Of a DNA stretch of 64,000 bases, positions 1 to 7,670 are shown piece by piece. The DNA is taken from NCBI RefSeq assembly GCF_035998295.1, contig NZ_DASYHS010000157.1, positions 1 to 64,000 of the forward strand, written 5' to 3'. The notes under the pieces are model-generated. The model had not been told where the DNA came from and searched no databases. It saw only the letters and a list, made by a program, of their open reading frames with translations. Origin of the DNA: DASYHS01 sp035998295 (GTDB lineage Bacteria; Pseudomonadota; Alphaproteobacteria; Azospirillales; Azospirillaceae). The translations under genes and the position numbers were made by a program. How positions within the stretch are numbered: the stretch's first letter is position 1; every line of letters starts with the position of its first letter.

Positions 1-485
1 ATCTGGCCGGGAGTGAAGGGAAAATGGACGAACTGCACCGACGACGCCTTGCCGGCCGCCGTCGTGCGGTCGACGTCGGCCTCGGGCACGCCCTTGACCG
101 TCTCGCCGGCGAACTGGATCGTCATGGTCTCCTCGACGCCGCCCAGGCGCGACAGCAGGGCCTTGCGCCGGTTCGGGTCGTCGATCTCGAACATCACGGT
201 CGCGACCAGTTCGCTGCCCTTCGGGACCAGGGGGTTGTAGGCGCGCAGTTCGTCCTCGATCTGCTCCTCGCCGCCGCGCTCGATGTAGAGCATCTCGTGG
301 ATCTGCCCCCACATGGTCGCGTAGCTCTCGAAGTAGAAGGTCGCGACCGGGCCGACGGCGAGCCGACGGTTCTTCTTTACGGCGACCAGCTCCTTGCGCC
401 GGGCGGCGCGGACCTTCGCGTAGTCCGCCATCGGCATGATGTCGGCGCGCGTGATCTCGGTCTTCCTGGGCAGGCTCGTCTCCAT
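1..485 (-). CDS. DUF3501 family protein (3' end cut by window edge)
   Basis: No enzymatic role is known for this family. 161 residues are visible from an ATG at 485; the C-terminus lies beyond the window. The visible protein opens METSLPRKTEITRADIMP and contains a stretch rich in Arg and Lys (AARRKELVAVKKNRRL), then a segment with FYFESYATMWGQIHEMLYIE and IEDELRAYNPLVPKGSEL, which I recognise as DUF3501-like from memory. It begins 23 bases after the Fe-S oxidoreductase gene on the same strand, so the two are very probably cotranscribed with rubrerythrin. DUF3501, a CCG-domain oxidoreductase and rubrerythrin recur together in proteobacteria, which suggests a shared redox or peroxide role; that is inference. 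Confidence 0.8.
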   Translation of the reverse strand, partial: METSLPRKTEITRADIMPMADYAKVRAARRKELVAVKKNRRLAVGPVATFYFESYATMWGQIHEMLYIERGGEEQIEDELRAYNPLVPKGSELVATVMFEIDDPNRRKALLSRLGGVEETMTIQFAGETVKGVPEADVDRTTAAGKASSVQFVHFPFTPGQ

Positions 486-508
486 GGTCTCGCTCCTCGC
501 TCGCGCGC

Positions 509-1861
509 TCACAGCCCGTAGGCGTGCGCGAAGATCTCGATCGGGTGCAGGTTGGTCGGCGGCGGCGGGTCGGTGTCCTTGCGCACCCGCTCGACCCCTT
601 GCATGATGTGCATGCCCGCCAGCGGGCACTCGCTCGCGACATAGGCCTTGCCGGCCTTGACGGTCTGGTTGGCGACCGGCTTGCCGACCTTCAGCGCGAC
701 GTCGAAATTCTCCTTCATCACGCCCCAGGAACCGCCGTGACCAGAGCAGCGCTCGATCACGCGGATGTCCGGCTCGGGGATCAGGCGCAGCATCTCCGCC
801 GCCTTCTGGCCCATGTTCTGGGCGCGCGCGTGACAGGCGAGATGGACCGCGACGCCGCCGTCGAGCGGCTTCAGCCCGGGAGCGAGGCCGTGCTTCTTCG
901 CGATGTCGACGACGTACTCGGACAGGTCGAAGGTGGCCCCGGCCAGCTTCTCGACCGCCGCGCGGTGGGGTGCCGCCTCGGGCACGATCAGCGGCCACTC
1001 GAACTTCAGCATCAGGGCGCAGCTCGGCACCAGCGCGATCACGTCGTAGCCGCGATCGACATAGTCCTGGAGCGCGGTCGCGACACGTGCCGCGTTCGCG
1101 TCGACCTTGGCAAGCTCGCCATGCTCGAGTTGGGGCATGCCGCAGCAGCCGGGATAGGCGACCTCGGTCTCGACGCCGTTATGCGCGAGCACCTTGCGCG
1201 CCGCCTCGCCGATCGCGGGATTGTTGTAGTTGACGAAGCAGGTCGCGTAGAGGACGGCCTTGCGGCCGAAGGCCGGGGCGTCGCGGTTGACCTCGACCCC
1301 GTCGGACTTCGCGCGCAGCGCGAAGGTCTTGCCGTGGAACTTCGGCAGGGCGGCCTCGCGATGGACGCCGGTCACCTTCTCCAGGATCGGGCGCGTCAGC
1401 GCGTTGCCCGTGTCCGACGCCCAGTTGGCGATCGGCGCCACCGCGCCGGCCAGCTTGCCGTTGCGATCGGTCTTGGTCAGCTCGCGCTCGGCGAACGGAA
1501 CCTTGTCCTTGCGGGCCTCGACTGCGCGGTAGCGCAGCATCAGGTGCGGGAAATCCAGGTTGAACTCGTGCGGCGGGACGTAGGGGCACTTCGTCATGAA
1601 GCACATGTCGCACAGCGTGCACGCGTCCACGACCGGCTTGAACTGGTCCGAACTCAGCGCCTCGACCTCGCCGACATCCGTCGCGTCGACCATGTCGAAC
1701 AGTCGCGGGAAGCTGTCGCAGAGATTGAAGCAGCGCCGACAACCGTGGCAGATGTCGAAGACCCGGCGCAGCTCCGCGTCGAGCTTGGCCTCGTCGTAGA
1801 AGTCCGGGTCCTGCCAGTCGACCCGGTGGCGGGTGGGGGCCTCGAGGCTGCCTTCGCGCAT
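509..1861 (-). CDS. GlpC/HdrD-like Fe-S oxidoreductase with two CCG domains
   Basis: This 450-residue protein is predicted to pass electrons through iron-sulfur clusters. Two ferredoxin-like Cys clusters lie near residues 38-50 (CHGCRRCFNLC) and 80-95 (CTLCDMCFMTKCP). They are followed by two cysteine-rich CCG domains carrying YPGCCGMPQLE and RCSGHGGSWG, with VHLACHARAQNMG between them. This is the layout of the glycerol-3-phosphate dehydrogenase subunit C and heterodisulfide reductase D families, but no flavin-binding partner subunit lies in the operon, so the donor and acceptor are unknown. It sits between rubrerythrin (145 bases upstream) and DUF3501 (23 bases downstream). I infer that it may deliver reducing power to rubrerythrin. 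Confidence 0.88.
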   Translation of the reverse strand: MREGSLEAPTRHRVDWQDPDFYDEAKLDAELRRVFDICHGCRRCFNLCDSFPRLFDMVDATDVGEVEALSSDQFKPVVDACTLCDMCFMTKCPYVPPHEFNLDFPHLMLRYRAVEARKDKVPFAERELTKTDRNGKLAGAVAPIANWASDTGNALTRPILEKVTGVHREAALPKFHGKTFALRAKSDGVEVNRDAPAFGRKAVLYATCFVNYNNPAIGEAARKVLAHNGVETEVAYPGCCGMPQLEHGELAKVDANAARVATALQDYVDRGYDVIALVPSCALMLKFEWPLIVPEAAPHRAAVEKLAGATFDLSEYVVDIAKKHGLAPGLKPLDGGVAVHLACHARAQNMGQKAAEMLRLIPEPDIRVIERCSGHGGSWGVMKENFDVALKVGKPVANQTVKAGKAYVASECPLAGMHIMQGVERVRKDTDPPPPTNLHPIEIFAHAYGL

Positions 1862-2006
1862 TGGCGTCCCTTGGGATTACATGTCGGGGGTCACGTGCCG
1901 GGGTCGCGTCCGCCGTCCGAAAGACGGCCAGCCGACGGCCCCTCCCCGTGGAGAGAGGGCCGCCGACGGCCGCTTCGGGTTCGCCCGGTGGGGCGTCCGG
2001 GACGGA

Positions 2007-2423
2007 TCAGGCCAGCTGGTCGAGAGCCTTCTGGAAGCGTCCGGCGTGCGACTTCTCGGCCTTGGCGAGCGTCTCGAACCAGTCCGCGACTTCGTCGAAG
2101 CCTTCCTCGCGGGCCGTGCGCGCCATACCCGGGTACATATCGGTGTACTCGTGGGTCTCGCCGGCGATGGCGGCCTTCAGGTTCAGGTCGGTGGCGCCGA
2201 TCGGCTCGCCGGTGGCGGGGTCGCCGACCTCCTCGAGGAATTCCAGGTGGCCGTGCGCATGGCCGGTCTCACCCTCGGCGGTCGAGCGGAACACGGCGGC
2301 CACGTCGTTGTAGCCCTCCACGTCGGCCTTCTGGGCGAAGTAGAGATAGCGGCGGTTGGCTTGGCTCTCGCCCGCGAAGGCGTCCTTCAGGTTCTGCTCG
2401 GTCTTCGTGCCCTTGAGCGACAT
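2007..2423 (-). CDS. Rubrerythrin family diiron protein (no rubredoxin domain)
   Basis: The product is a 138-residue four-helix diiron protein expected to reduce hydrogen peroxide in the cytoplasm. Glutamate/histidine ligand motifs are seen at AGESQANRRY, EGETGHAHGHLE, AGETHEYTDMY and AKAEKSHAGRF. The C-terminal rubredoxin domain of classical rubrerythrin is absent, so electrons must come from a separate protein, and the Fe-S oxidoreductase downstream is the obvious candidate. The ATG at 2423 follows a strong GGAGAGAGGAGGA ribosome site; the open frame runs further upstream but is not needed. A strong sigma70-type promoter and an Irr-box-like palindrome lie 107-155 bases upstream, predicting control by the neighbouring irr gene. 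Confidence 0.93.
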   Translation of the reverse strand: MSLKGTKTEQNLKDAFAGESQANRRYLYFAQKADVEGYNDVAAVFRSTAEGETGHAHGHLEFLEEVGDPATGEPIGATDLNLKAAIAGETHEYTDMYPGMARTAREEGFDEVADWFETLAKAEKSHAGRFQKALDQLA

Positions 2424-2529
2424 GTGATCCTCCTCTCTCCCGGTTTCCGTGGAAAACTCGTGCTGGTCGGCGCCCGGTTGGCGGGCGTCCCATTTACGGC
2501 GGCACCTCGCAAAAAACCGCTCGTCGGCT

Positions 2530-2558
2530 TCTATGCACCCGCGCAAGGCGGCTGTCAA
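2530..2558 (-). promoter_or_regulatory. Predicted rubrerythrin promoter
   Basis: On the minus strand a perfect TTGACA (-35, at 2558-2553) is followed after 17 bases by CATAGA (-10, at 2535-2530). Transcription would start near 2523 and give a leader of about 100 bases before the rubrerythrin ATG at 2423. The match to the housekeeping consensus is good at -35 and moderate at -10. Confidence 0.6.
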
Positions 2559-2561
2559 CAG

Positions 2562-2578
2562 TTTAGAGGAATTCCAAA
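2562..2578. promoter_or_regulatory. Irr-box-like (ICE) palindrome
   Basis: The sequence TTTAGAGGAATTCCAAA is a near-perfect dyad. It matches the iron control element consensus I know for alphaproteobacterial Irr (TTTAGAA-N3-TTCTAAA) with one mismatch per half-site. Its edge is 3 bases from the -35 element of the rubrerythrin promoter and it lies between irr and rubrerythrin. This placement suits a regulator that represses or activates at -35; the direction of control cannot be read from the sequence. Confidence 0.65.
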
Positions 2579-2625
2579 CTGCAGCGCAAGGCTATGCTGG
2601 AGGCAGGTAAAGAGAAGACTGAACT

Positions 2626-3066
2626 TCAGTCTGCGGCTCGGTCGGCCGAGAGGCGGATGATGATGTCGACCCGCGCGACCCGGGTGCCCGGCGGCGCCTC
2701 CGGCAGGGCCGCTAGCGCCACGCTGGTGCCGGGGATGTCCTGGAGCTGCCCGGTGTGCTCGTGGAAGAAGTGGTGATGGTCGTGGACGTTGGTGTCGAAG
2801 TAGGAGCGTCCCGCCTCGACGACGACCTCGCGCAGCAGACCGGCGGCGGTGAACTGGTGCAGCGTGTTGTAGACGGTCGCGAGCGACACCGGCATGTCGG
2901 CCGCCGACGCCTCGCCGAAGAGCTGCTCGGCGGTCACGTGCCGGTCGCCGGTGGAGAACAGGAGCCGCGCGAGGCCGAGGCGCTGGCGCGTAGGGCGCAG
3001 GCCGGCCTTCTTGAGGCGGTCGAGGACGGGCTTGAAGGGACGGCTGGGGCTGCTCATGGACGTCAT
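2626..3066 (-). CDS. irr: Iron response regulator Irr (Fur family)
   Basis: This is a 146-residue Fur-superfamily transcription factor that, in alphaproteobacteria, controls haem and iron genes according to haem status. The N-terminal winged helix contains LRPTRQRLGLARLLF (about residues 23-37) and the recognition helix SLATVYNTLHQF. The signature HDHHHFF near residues 95-101 is the His-rich motif typical of Irr rather than Fur, Zur or Mur. ATG starts at 3066 and 3057 are both possible; 3066 is taken. It lies upstream of and on the same strand as rubrerythrin, with the Irr-box-like palindrome between them, so it probably governs the adjacent operon. Irr often regulates iron-storage and peroxide genes, which fits. 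Confidence 0.92.
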   Translation of the reverse strand: MTSMSSPSRPFKPVLDRLKKAGLRPTRQRLGLARLLFSTGDRHVTAEQLFGEASAADMPVSLATVYNTLHQFTAAGLLREVVVEAGRSYFDTNVHDHHHFFHEHTGQLQDIPGTSVALAALPEAPPGTRVARVDIIIRLSADRAAD

Positions 3067-3169
3067 ATGGTCATTGCGGCCCCGTTCTTGAATACCATCA
3101 TGGGCCGTCCGGCCTATTTGGAACGAATCCAGGCCCGGTTGCAAGCCGTTGATGAGCCGACGCCGCCGT

Positions 3170-5008
3170 CTACTCCGCGGCGCGGGCCGGGTCCTGCTGG
3201 CGGGACCAGAGCGCCGCATAGGGCCCCCGGCGAGCGAGCAGGGCCGCGTGGGTCCCCCGCTCGACCACCCTGCCTCCGTCCAGGACCAGGATCTCGTCGG
3301 CGTGCACGACGGTCGAGAGCCGGTGCGCGATGACCAGGGTCGTGGTCCCGCGCGAGACTTCGGCCAGGCTGTCGCGGATCGCGCGCTCCGTGTGGCTGTC
3401 GAGCGCGCTGGTCGCCTCGTCGAACAGGAAGACGCGCGGGCGCTTCAGGATCGCGCGCGCGATCGCGATGCGCTGCTTCTCCCCGCCCGACAGCTTGAGC
3501 CCGCGCTCGCCGACCTGGGTGTCGTAGCCGTCGGGCAGCGCGGTCACGAAGTCGTGGACGCGGGCGAGGCCGGCCGCGCGCTCGACCTCCTCACGGGTCG
3601 CGTCGGGGCGGCCGAAGGCGATGTTGTAGAAGATCGTGTCGTTGAACAGCACGGCGTCCTGCGGCACCACCGCGATCGCTTCGCGCAGCGAGGATTGCCG
3701 AACGGTCCGGACGTCCGTCCCGTCGAGCAGAATGCGCCCCGAACCGGGATCGTAGAAGCGGAACAGCAGCCGGCCGATCGTCGACTTGCCGGCCCCGCTG
3801 GCCCCCACGATCGCGAGCGTGCGCCCGGGCTCGATCGAGAAGGAAACGCGCTCCAGCACGGGGCGGCGCGGATCATACGCGAAGCCCACGCCCTCGAACG
3901 CCAGCGCGCCGGGTCCGGACGGCAGCGGCCCGGCACCCGGCGCGTCCGCGATCTCCGGCCGTTCCGCCAGCAGCGTCATCATCTGCTCGACGTCGGTGAG
4001 CGACTGCTTGATCGAGCGGTAGATCTGGCCCAGCCGCTCCAGCGGTCGCAGGAGCTGGAGCAGGTAGGTGTTCACGAGCACGAGGTCGCCGACGGACAGC
4101 ACGCCGCGTCCGACCTCCAGCCCCGCCATCACCAGCATCGCGGTCAGCCCGGCGCCCAGGATCGAGACCTGGAGCGCGCCGGTCAGGCTGCGCCAGGTAA
4201 GCGCCCGCACCTGCAGCTCCTCGACCCGGCGCAGCGCCCGGTCGTAGCGCTCGGCGACGTGCTCCTCGTTGCCGAAATACTTGACGGTCTCGTGGTTGAG
4301 CAGGCTGTCGACGGCGTCGCCATGGGCCTTCGCCCCCTCGGCGACGGCGCGGCGCTGGTGCCGGCGCAGCCATTCCGAGCCGGCCACGAGGCAGGCGCCG
4401 TAGAGCACGAGCGTGGCGAGCGCCAGCGCCCCGAACAGCGGCGGCAGCGTGCCGAGCAGGACCACCGAGATGAAGGCGATCTCCGCGAACAGCGGCAGGA
4501 TCAGGAAGACGAGGTCGAACAGCAGCTCGCGCACGCCGCGGATGCCGTTGTCGAGCACGCGTGAGAGCTGGCCGGTGCGCCGGGACAGATGGAAGCGCAG
4601 CGACAGCGCGTGCACGTGCCGGAACACCGCGAGCCCGACGCGCCGCTGCAGGCGTTGCTCCAGCGGGCCGTACAGCGCCCAGCGCATCTCGTTGCCGATC
4701 TTGGCCAGCCATTGCAGCAGGCCGAAAGCCAGCAGCAGCGCGACCGGCAGGGTCATCGGGCCGAACCCGGCCGGCGCGCCGCCCGAGAGCTGGTCCACCG
4801 CGCGCGCGAACAGCAACGGGACGAGCGCGTTCAGCAGGGCGGTCAGTCCCAGCAGCCCGACAGCCGCCCCGAGGCGCAGGCGCAGCGCCCGATCGTCCTT
4901 CGGCCACAGGAAGGGCAGAACCAGGCGGAGCGCCTTGAGGTCCTGGGGCCGCGAGGGAGGAATATCGGCGGACGCCCCGCCGCCCGGGGGGCGCTTCGGA
5001 TCGGACAT
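3170..5008 (-). CDS. Atm1-type ABC exporter (half transporter, TMD-NBD)
   Basis: A 612-residue inner-membrane half transporter of the ABCB7/Atm1/HMT1 group, expected to act as a homodimer exporting glutathione-linked sulfur or metal conjugates. Six membrane helices fill about residues 35-320. The loop ETVKYFGNEEHVAERYD is a hallmark of Atm1 proteins. The ATPase domain shows Walker A GASGAGKST, signature LSGGEKQRIA, Walker B VFLFDEATSALD and the H-loop IAHRLST. An ATG at 5008 (MSDPKRPPGG) is preferred over an upstream extension of 25 residues that has no membrane or conserved character. It lies downstream of irr on the same strand, compatible with a metal or Fe-S link; the exact substrate is inferred. 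Confidence 0.9.
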   Translation of the reverse strand: MSDPKRPPGGGASADIPPSRPQDLKALRLVLPFLWPKDDRALRLRLGAAVGLLGLTALLNALVPLLFARAVDQLSGGAPAGFGPMTLPVALLLAFGLLQWLAKIGNEMRWALYGPLEQRLQRRVGLAVFRHVHALSLRFHLSRRTGQLSRVLDNGIRGVRELLFDLVFLILPLFAEIAFISVVLLGTLPPLFGALALATLVLYGACLVAGSEWLRRHQRRAVAEGAKAHGDAVDSLLNHETVKYFGNEEHVAERYDRALRRVEELQVRALTWRSLTGALQVSILGAGLTAMLVMAGLEVGRGVLSVGDLVLVNTYLLQLLRPLERLGQIYRSIKQSLTDVEQMMTLLAERPEIADAPGAGPLPSGPGALAFEGVGFAYDPRRPVLERVSFSIEPGRTLAIVGASGAGKSTIGRLLFRFYDPGSGRILLDGTDVRTVRQSSLREAIAVVPQDAVLFNDTIFYNIAFGRPDATREEVERAAGLARVHDFVTALPDGYDTQVGERGLKLSGGEKQRIAIARAILKRPRVFLFDEATSALDSHTERAIRDSLAEVSRGTTTLVIAHRLSTVVHADEILVLDGGRVVERGTHAALLARRGPYAALWSRQQDPARAAE

Positions 5009-5256
5009 GGGGCCAATCTGGGCACTGGGCGGGACGGATACGAGCGCGGCACCGCGAAACGATGGTTCCGGGCACCGTTTCAAGCCTCGGCGGCATCGAA
5101 GCGCTGAAGGATTTCGCCCCGATCATCAGGGTCGCCCCCTGATCGAGACCGCCGCACCGGCACTCGCGTCCGCGGTGCGGCGCGACGGCCGGGCGCCCCC
5201 GCTCCTCCGAGCGCAGGAGGGGCGGGAGGTCCGACCTCAGATGCCGGCGCGTCGCC

Positions 5257-6654
5257 TCAATCGCCGGTCTGGATGCGCTCCACGAGCTGCTTGACCGTCG
5301 GAACGAAACCGCCGGCGTAGAACGGGTCCTGGGCGAAGCGGTAGGCGTTGTGGCCCGCGAACATCAGTTCGTCGTCGCACTCGTCGCCATGGCTGATCGC
5401 CTGCAGGGTCTTCTGGATGCAGAAGGAGCGCGGATCGGCCTTGCGGCCGGTGCTCCCCTCCTCGTTCTGCGCCCAGTTGCTGAAGGCGCAGGCCGACAGG
5501 CAGCCCATGCAGTTGATCTGGTCGGTCAGGATCTCGCGCGACTTCTCCTGCGTCACAAAGACCATCGTGCTGTCGGGCGTCTTCATCGGCGTGTCGAAGC
5601 CGGCCTCGACCCAGGCGAAGGCGTGGTCGCGGTCGCCCGGCGTCAGGTAGACCGGACGGCCGCGGGGGCCGACCGGGAACTCCGCCGTGTGGTCGCCGAT
5701 CCGCTCGGTCATGTAGGCGACCTGGCGCTCGCTGCGCTCCCGCAGCTCGCGCATGAAGGCGTTGTTCACGGCCGAGCTGTAGAACCCGGTCGGCGAGAAG
5801 CGGTTCAGGAACACGTCCCCGGCCTTCAGGCGCAGCAGCTTGCGCTTCCACGCGTCGGAGATCGGGCTTTCCTGCGTCAGCAACGGCCGGGTCCCGAACT
5901 GGAACGCGACCGGCCCCAGGTCGGGGTTGTCGATCCAGTCCTCCCAATCGCGCAGGTACCAGACCCCGCCCGCCATCACGATCGGCACCTGCTCCAGCCC
6001 GAAGCTGTTCATCATCTGGCGCAGCGCCAGGACCCGCGGGAACGGATCCTCGGGCTGGTGCGGGTCCTCGCTGTTGGACAATCCGTTGTGGCCGCCGGCC
6101 AGCCACGGGTCCTCGTAGACGACGCCGCCGAGATTCTCGGGGAACTTGTGATAGGCACGCTTCCACAGCGCGCGGAAGGCGCGCGCCGAGGAAACGATGG
6201 GATAGTAGTGGATGCCGTAGCGGGCCGTGATCTCGGCGATGCGATAAGGCATGCCCGCACCGCAGGTCACGCCGTGGACGAGGCCCTTCGCCCCTTCCAG
6301 GACCCCTTCCAGGACATCCTCGCAGCCGCCCATCTCCCACAGCACGTTGATGTGGATGCGACCCTGGCCGTTGCTGCGCTCATGCGCGACTCGCGCCTGG
6401 TGGACGCCGCCGGCGATCGCGTAGCGGATCAGCTCCTCGTGGCGTTCGCGCCGGGTCCTGCCGCGGTAGACCTGCGGCACCAGGTTGCCCTCGGCGTCGT
6501 AGCTGTCGGCGTTGACGCCCGAGAACGTGCCGACCCCGCCCGCCGCGGCCCAGGCGCCCGAACTCTCGCCATTGGAGACGGAGACGCCCTTGCCGCCTTC
6601 CACCAGCGGCAGAACCTCGCGACCGGAGATGACCAGAGGCTTCAAAGCCTTCAA
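5257..6654 (-). CDS. Nitronate monooxygenase-like flavoprotein with Cys cluster
   Basis: A 465-residue FMN-dependent TIM-barrel protein of the 2-nitropropane dioxygenase / nitronate monooxygenase superfamily. Barrel and FMN-site motifs seen include VEGGKGVSVSNGESSGAWA, GGVGTFSGVNADS, VTCGAGMP and IVMAGGVWYLRDW. The preferred start is TTG at 6654: a perfect GGAGG ribosome site (6661-6665) stands 6 bases before it, giving MKALKPLVISGREVLP, and the upstream ATG at 6753 has no such signal. The protein is longer than typical members (about 320-370 residues) and carries CMGCLSAC plus a later Cys (residues 382, 385, 389 and 412), which could bind a cluster. Substrate unknown. Confidence 0.8.
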   Translation of the reverse strand: MKALKPLVISGREVLPLVEGGKGVSVSNGESSGAWAAAGGVGTFSGVNADSYDAEGNLVPQVYRGRTRRERHEELIRYAIAGGVHQARVAHERSNGQGRIHINVLWEMGGCEDVLEGVLEGAKGLVHGVTCGAGMPYRIAEITARYGIHYYPIVSSARAFRALWKRAYHKFPENLGGVVYEDPWLAGGHNGLSNSEDPHQPEDPFPRVLALRQMMNSFGLEQVPIVMAGGVWYLRDWEDWIDNPDLGPVAFQFGTRPLLTQESPISDAWKRKLLRLKAGDVFLNRFSPTGFYSSAVNNAFMRELRERSERQVAYMTERIGDHTAEFPVGPRGRPVYLTPGDRDHAFAWVEAGFDTPMKTPDSTMVFVTQEKSREILTDQINCMGCLSACAFSNWAQNEEGSTGRKADPRSFCIQKTLQAISHGDECDDELMFAGHNAYRFAQDPFYAGGFVPTVKQLVERIQTGD

Positions 6655-6814
6655 AGCGACCCTCCAAGAAAACTCGGCCGAACAGAACTCAGCCCGAAAA
6701 ACACCGGGAACGGCCTGCGGTCGCAGCCCGTCCGATAGCCCCCGCGACGCCATATATGAAGGATGTGCGCCGAAGAAGAGTCCGCGGGCGGAAAATCCGC
6801 TGCGAACAGTAGTC

Positions 6815-7543
6815 TCAACCGCCGAACCCCGCCAGCATTTCCCCCGGCCGGTCGGAGAACACGCCGTGGACGCCGAGGGCCGCGAGCGACCGCGCCCGGC
6901 CCACTTCGTTCACCGTCCACGCCAGGACGGGACGGCCGAAATCCACATAGTTCCGGATGGCCGAGGTTTCCAGCCCGCCGTCCACGTTCAGCGCGTCGGC
7001 GCGAAGCCGTGCCGCAAGCGTGCGCCACTGCGCCGGCACGTCCTCGAACAGGACGCCGAGCGGCAGGTCCGGGGCGACGCGGCGGACCTCGACCAGGGAT
7101 GCCTCCTCGAAGCTGGAGACCAGCAGCGGCCGTCCGTTCCAGAGCGCCTTAGCCCGCTCGGCCGCGACGCGGGCGGTCTCGGCCTCGCGACCGGGGCAGG
7201 GCTTGATCTCCAGGTTGAGGCCGAGGCCGAGTTCCGCACAGAGCGCGAACAGCTCGTCGAGCGTGGGGACCGGCTCGCCGGCGAAGGCCGGGCCGAACCA
7301 CGATCCGGCGTCGAGCCGGCGGATGTCAGCGAAATCGACGTCCGCCACCGCACCCCGGCCGTCGGTCGTGCGCTCAAGCCGGTCGTCGTGCATCAGCACG
7401 GGCACGCCGTCGCGCGTCAGCTTGACGTCCACCTCGACCCAGCCGGCCCCCTGGGCATGAGCCTCGCGGATGCCGGCGAGCGTGTTCTCAGGCGCCGCGG
7501 CCGCAGCGCCGCGGTGACCGATGATCCTGGGCAGGGTGAGCAT
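6815..7543 (-). CDS. ugpQ: Glycerophosphodiester phosphodiesterase
   Basis: This 242-residue cytoplasmic enzyme hydrolyses glycerophosphodiesters to glycerol-3-phosphate and an alcohol. The GDPD signature is clear: IIGHRGAAAAAPENT at residues 8-22, then the metal ligands and second catalytic His in EVDVKLTRDGVPVLMHDD, and EIKPCPG further on. The ATG at 7543 places the HRG motif close to the N-terminus as in the short UgpQ-type enzymes without a signal peptide. It is divergent from the radical SAM gene at 7671; the 127-base gap would hold both promoters. No transporter for glycerophosphodiesters is adjacent. Confidence 0.88.
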   Translation of the reverse strand: MLTLPRIIGHRGAAAAAPENTLAGIREAHAQGAGWVEVDVKLTRDGVPVLMHDDRLERTTDGRGAVADVDFADIRRLDAGSWFGPAFAGEPVPTLDELFALCAELGLGLNLEIKPCPGREAETARVAAERAKALWNGRPLLVSSFEEASLVEVRRVAPDLPLGVLFEDVPAQWRTLAARLRADALNVDGGLETSAIRNYVDFGRPVLAWTVNEVGRARSLAALGVHGVFSDRPGEMLAGFGG

Positions 7544-7670
7544 GGGCGGAACGGGAAAAGGGAACGGGACTGGCTGCCGGAGGCGCCGGGCGCTACATAT
7601 AGACCGTGCGCGCGAGCGCCGCACGCATGAAGATGCCGCCCGAACGAGATCCCCCACCGGTCCGCCGCAG

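Noticed and set aside
524..2416. Long + strand open frame of 630 codons
   Set aside because: It is antisense to the Fe-S oxidoreductase and rubrerythrin genes, has Arg/Gly-rich low-complexity translation and no motif; GC-rich shadow.
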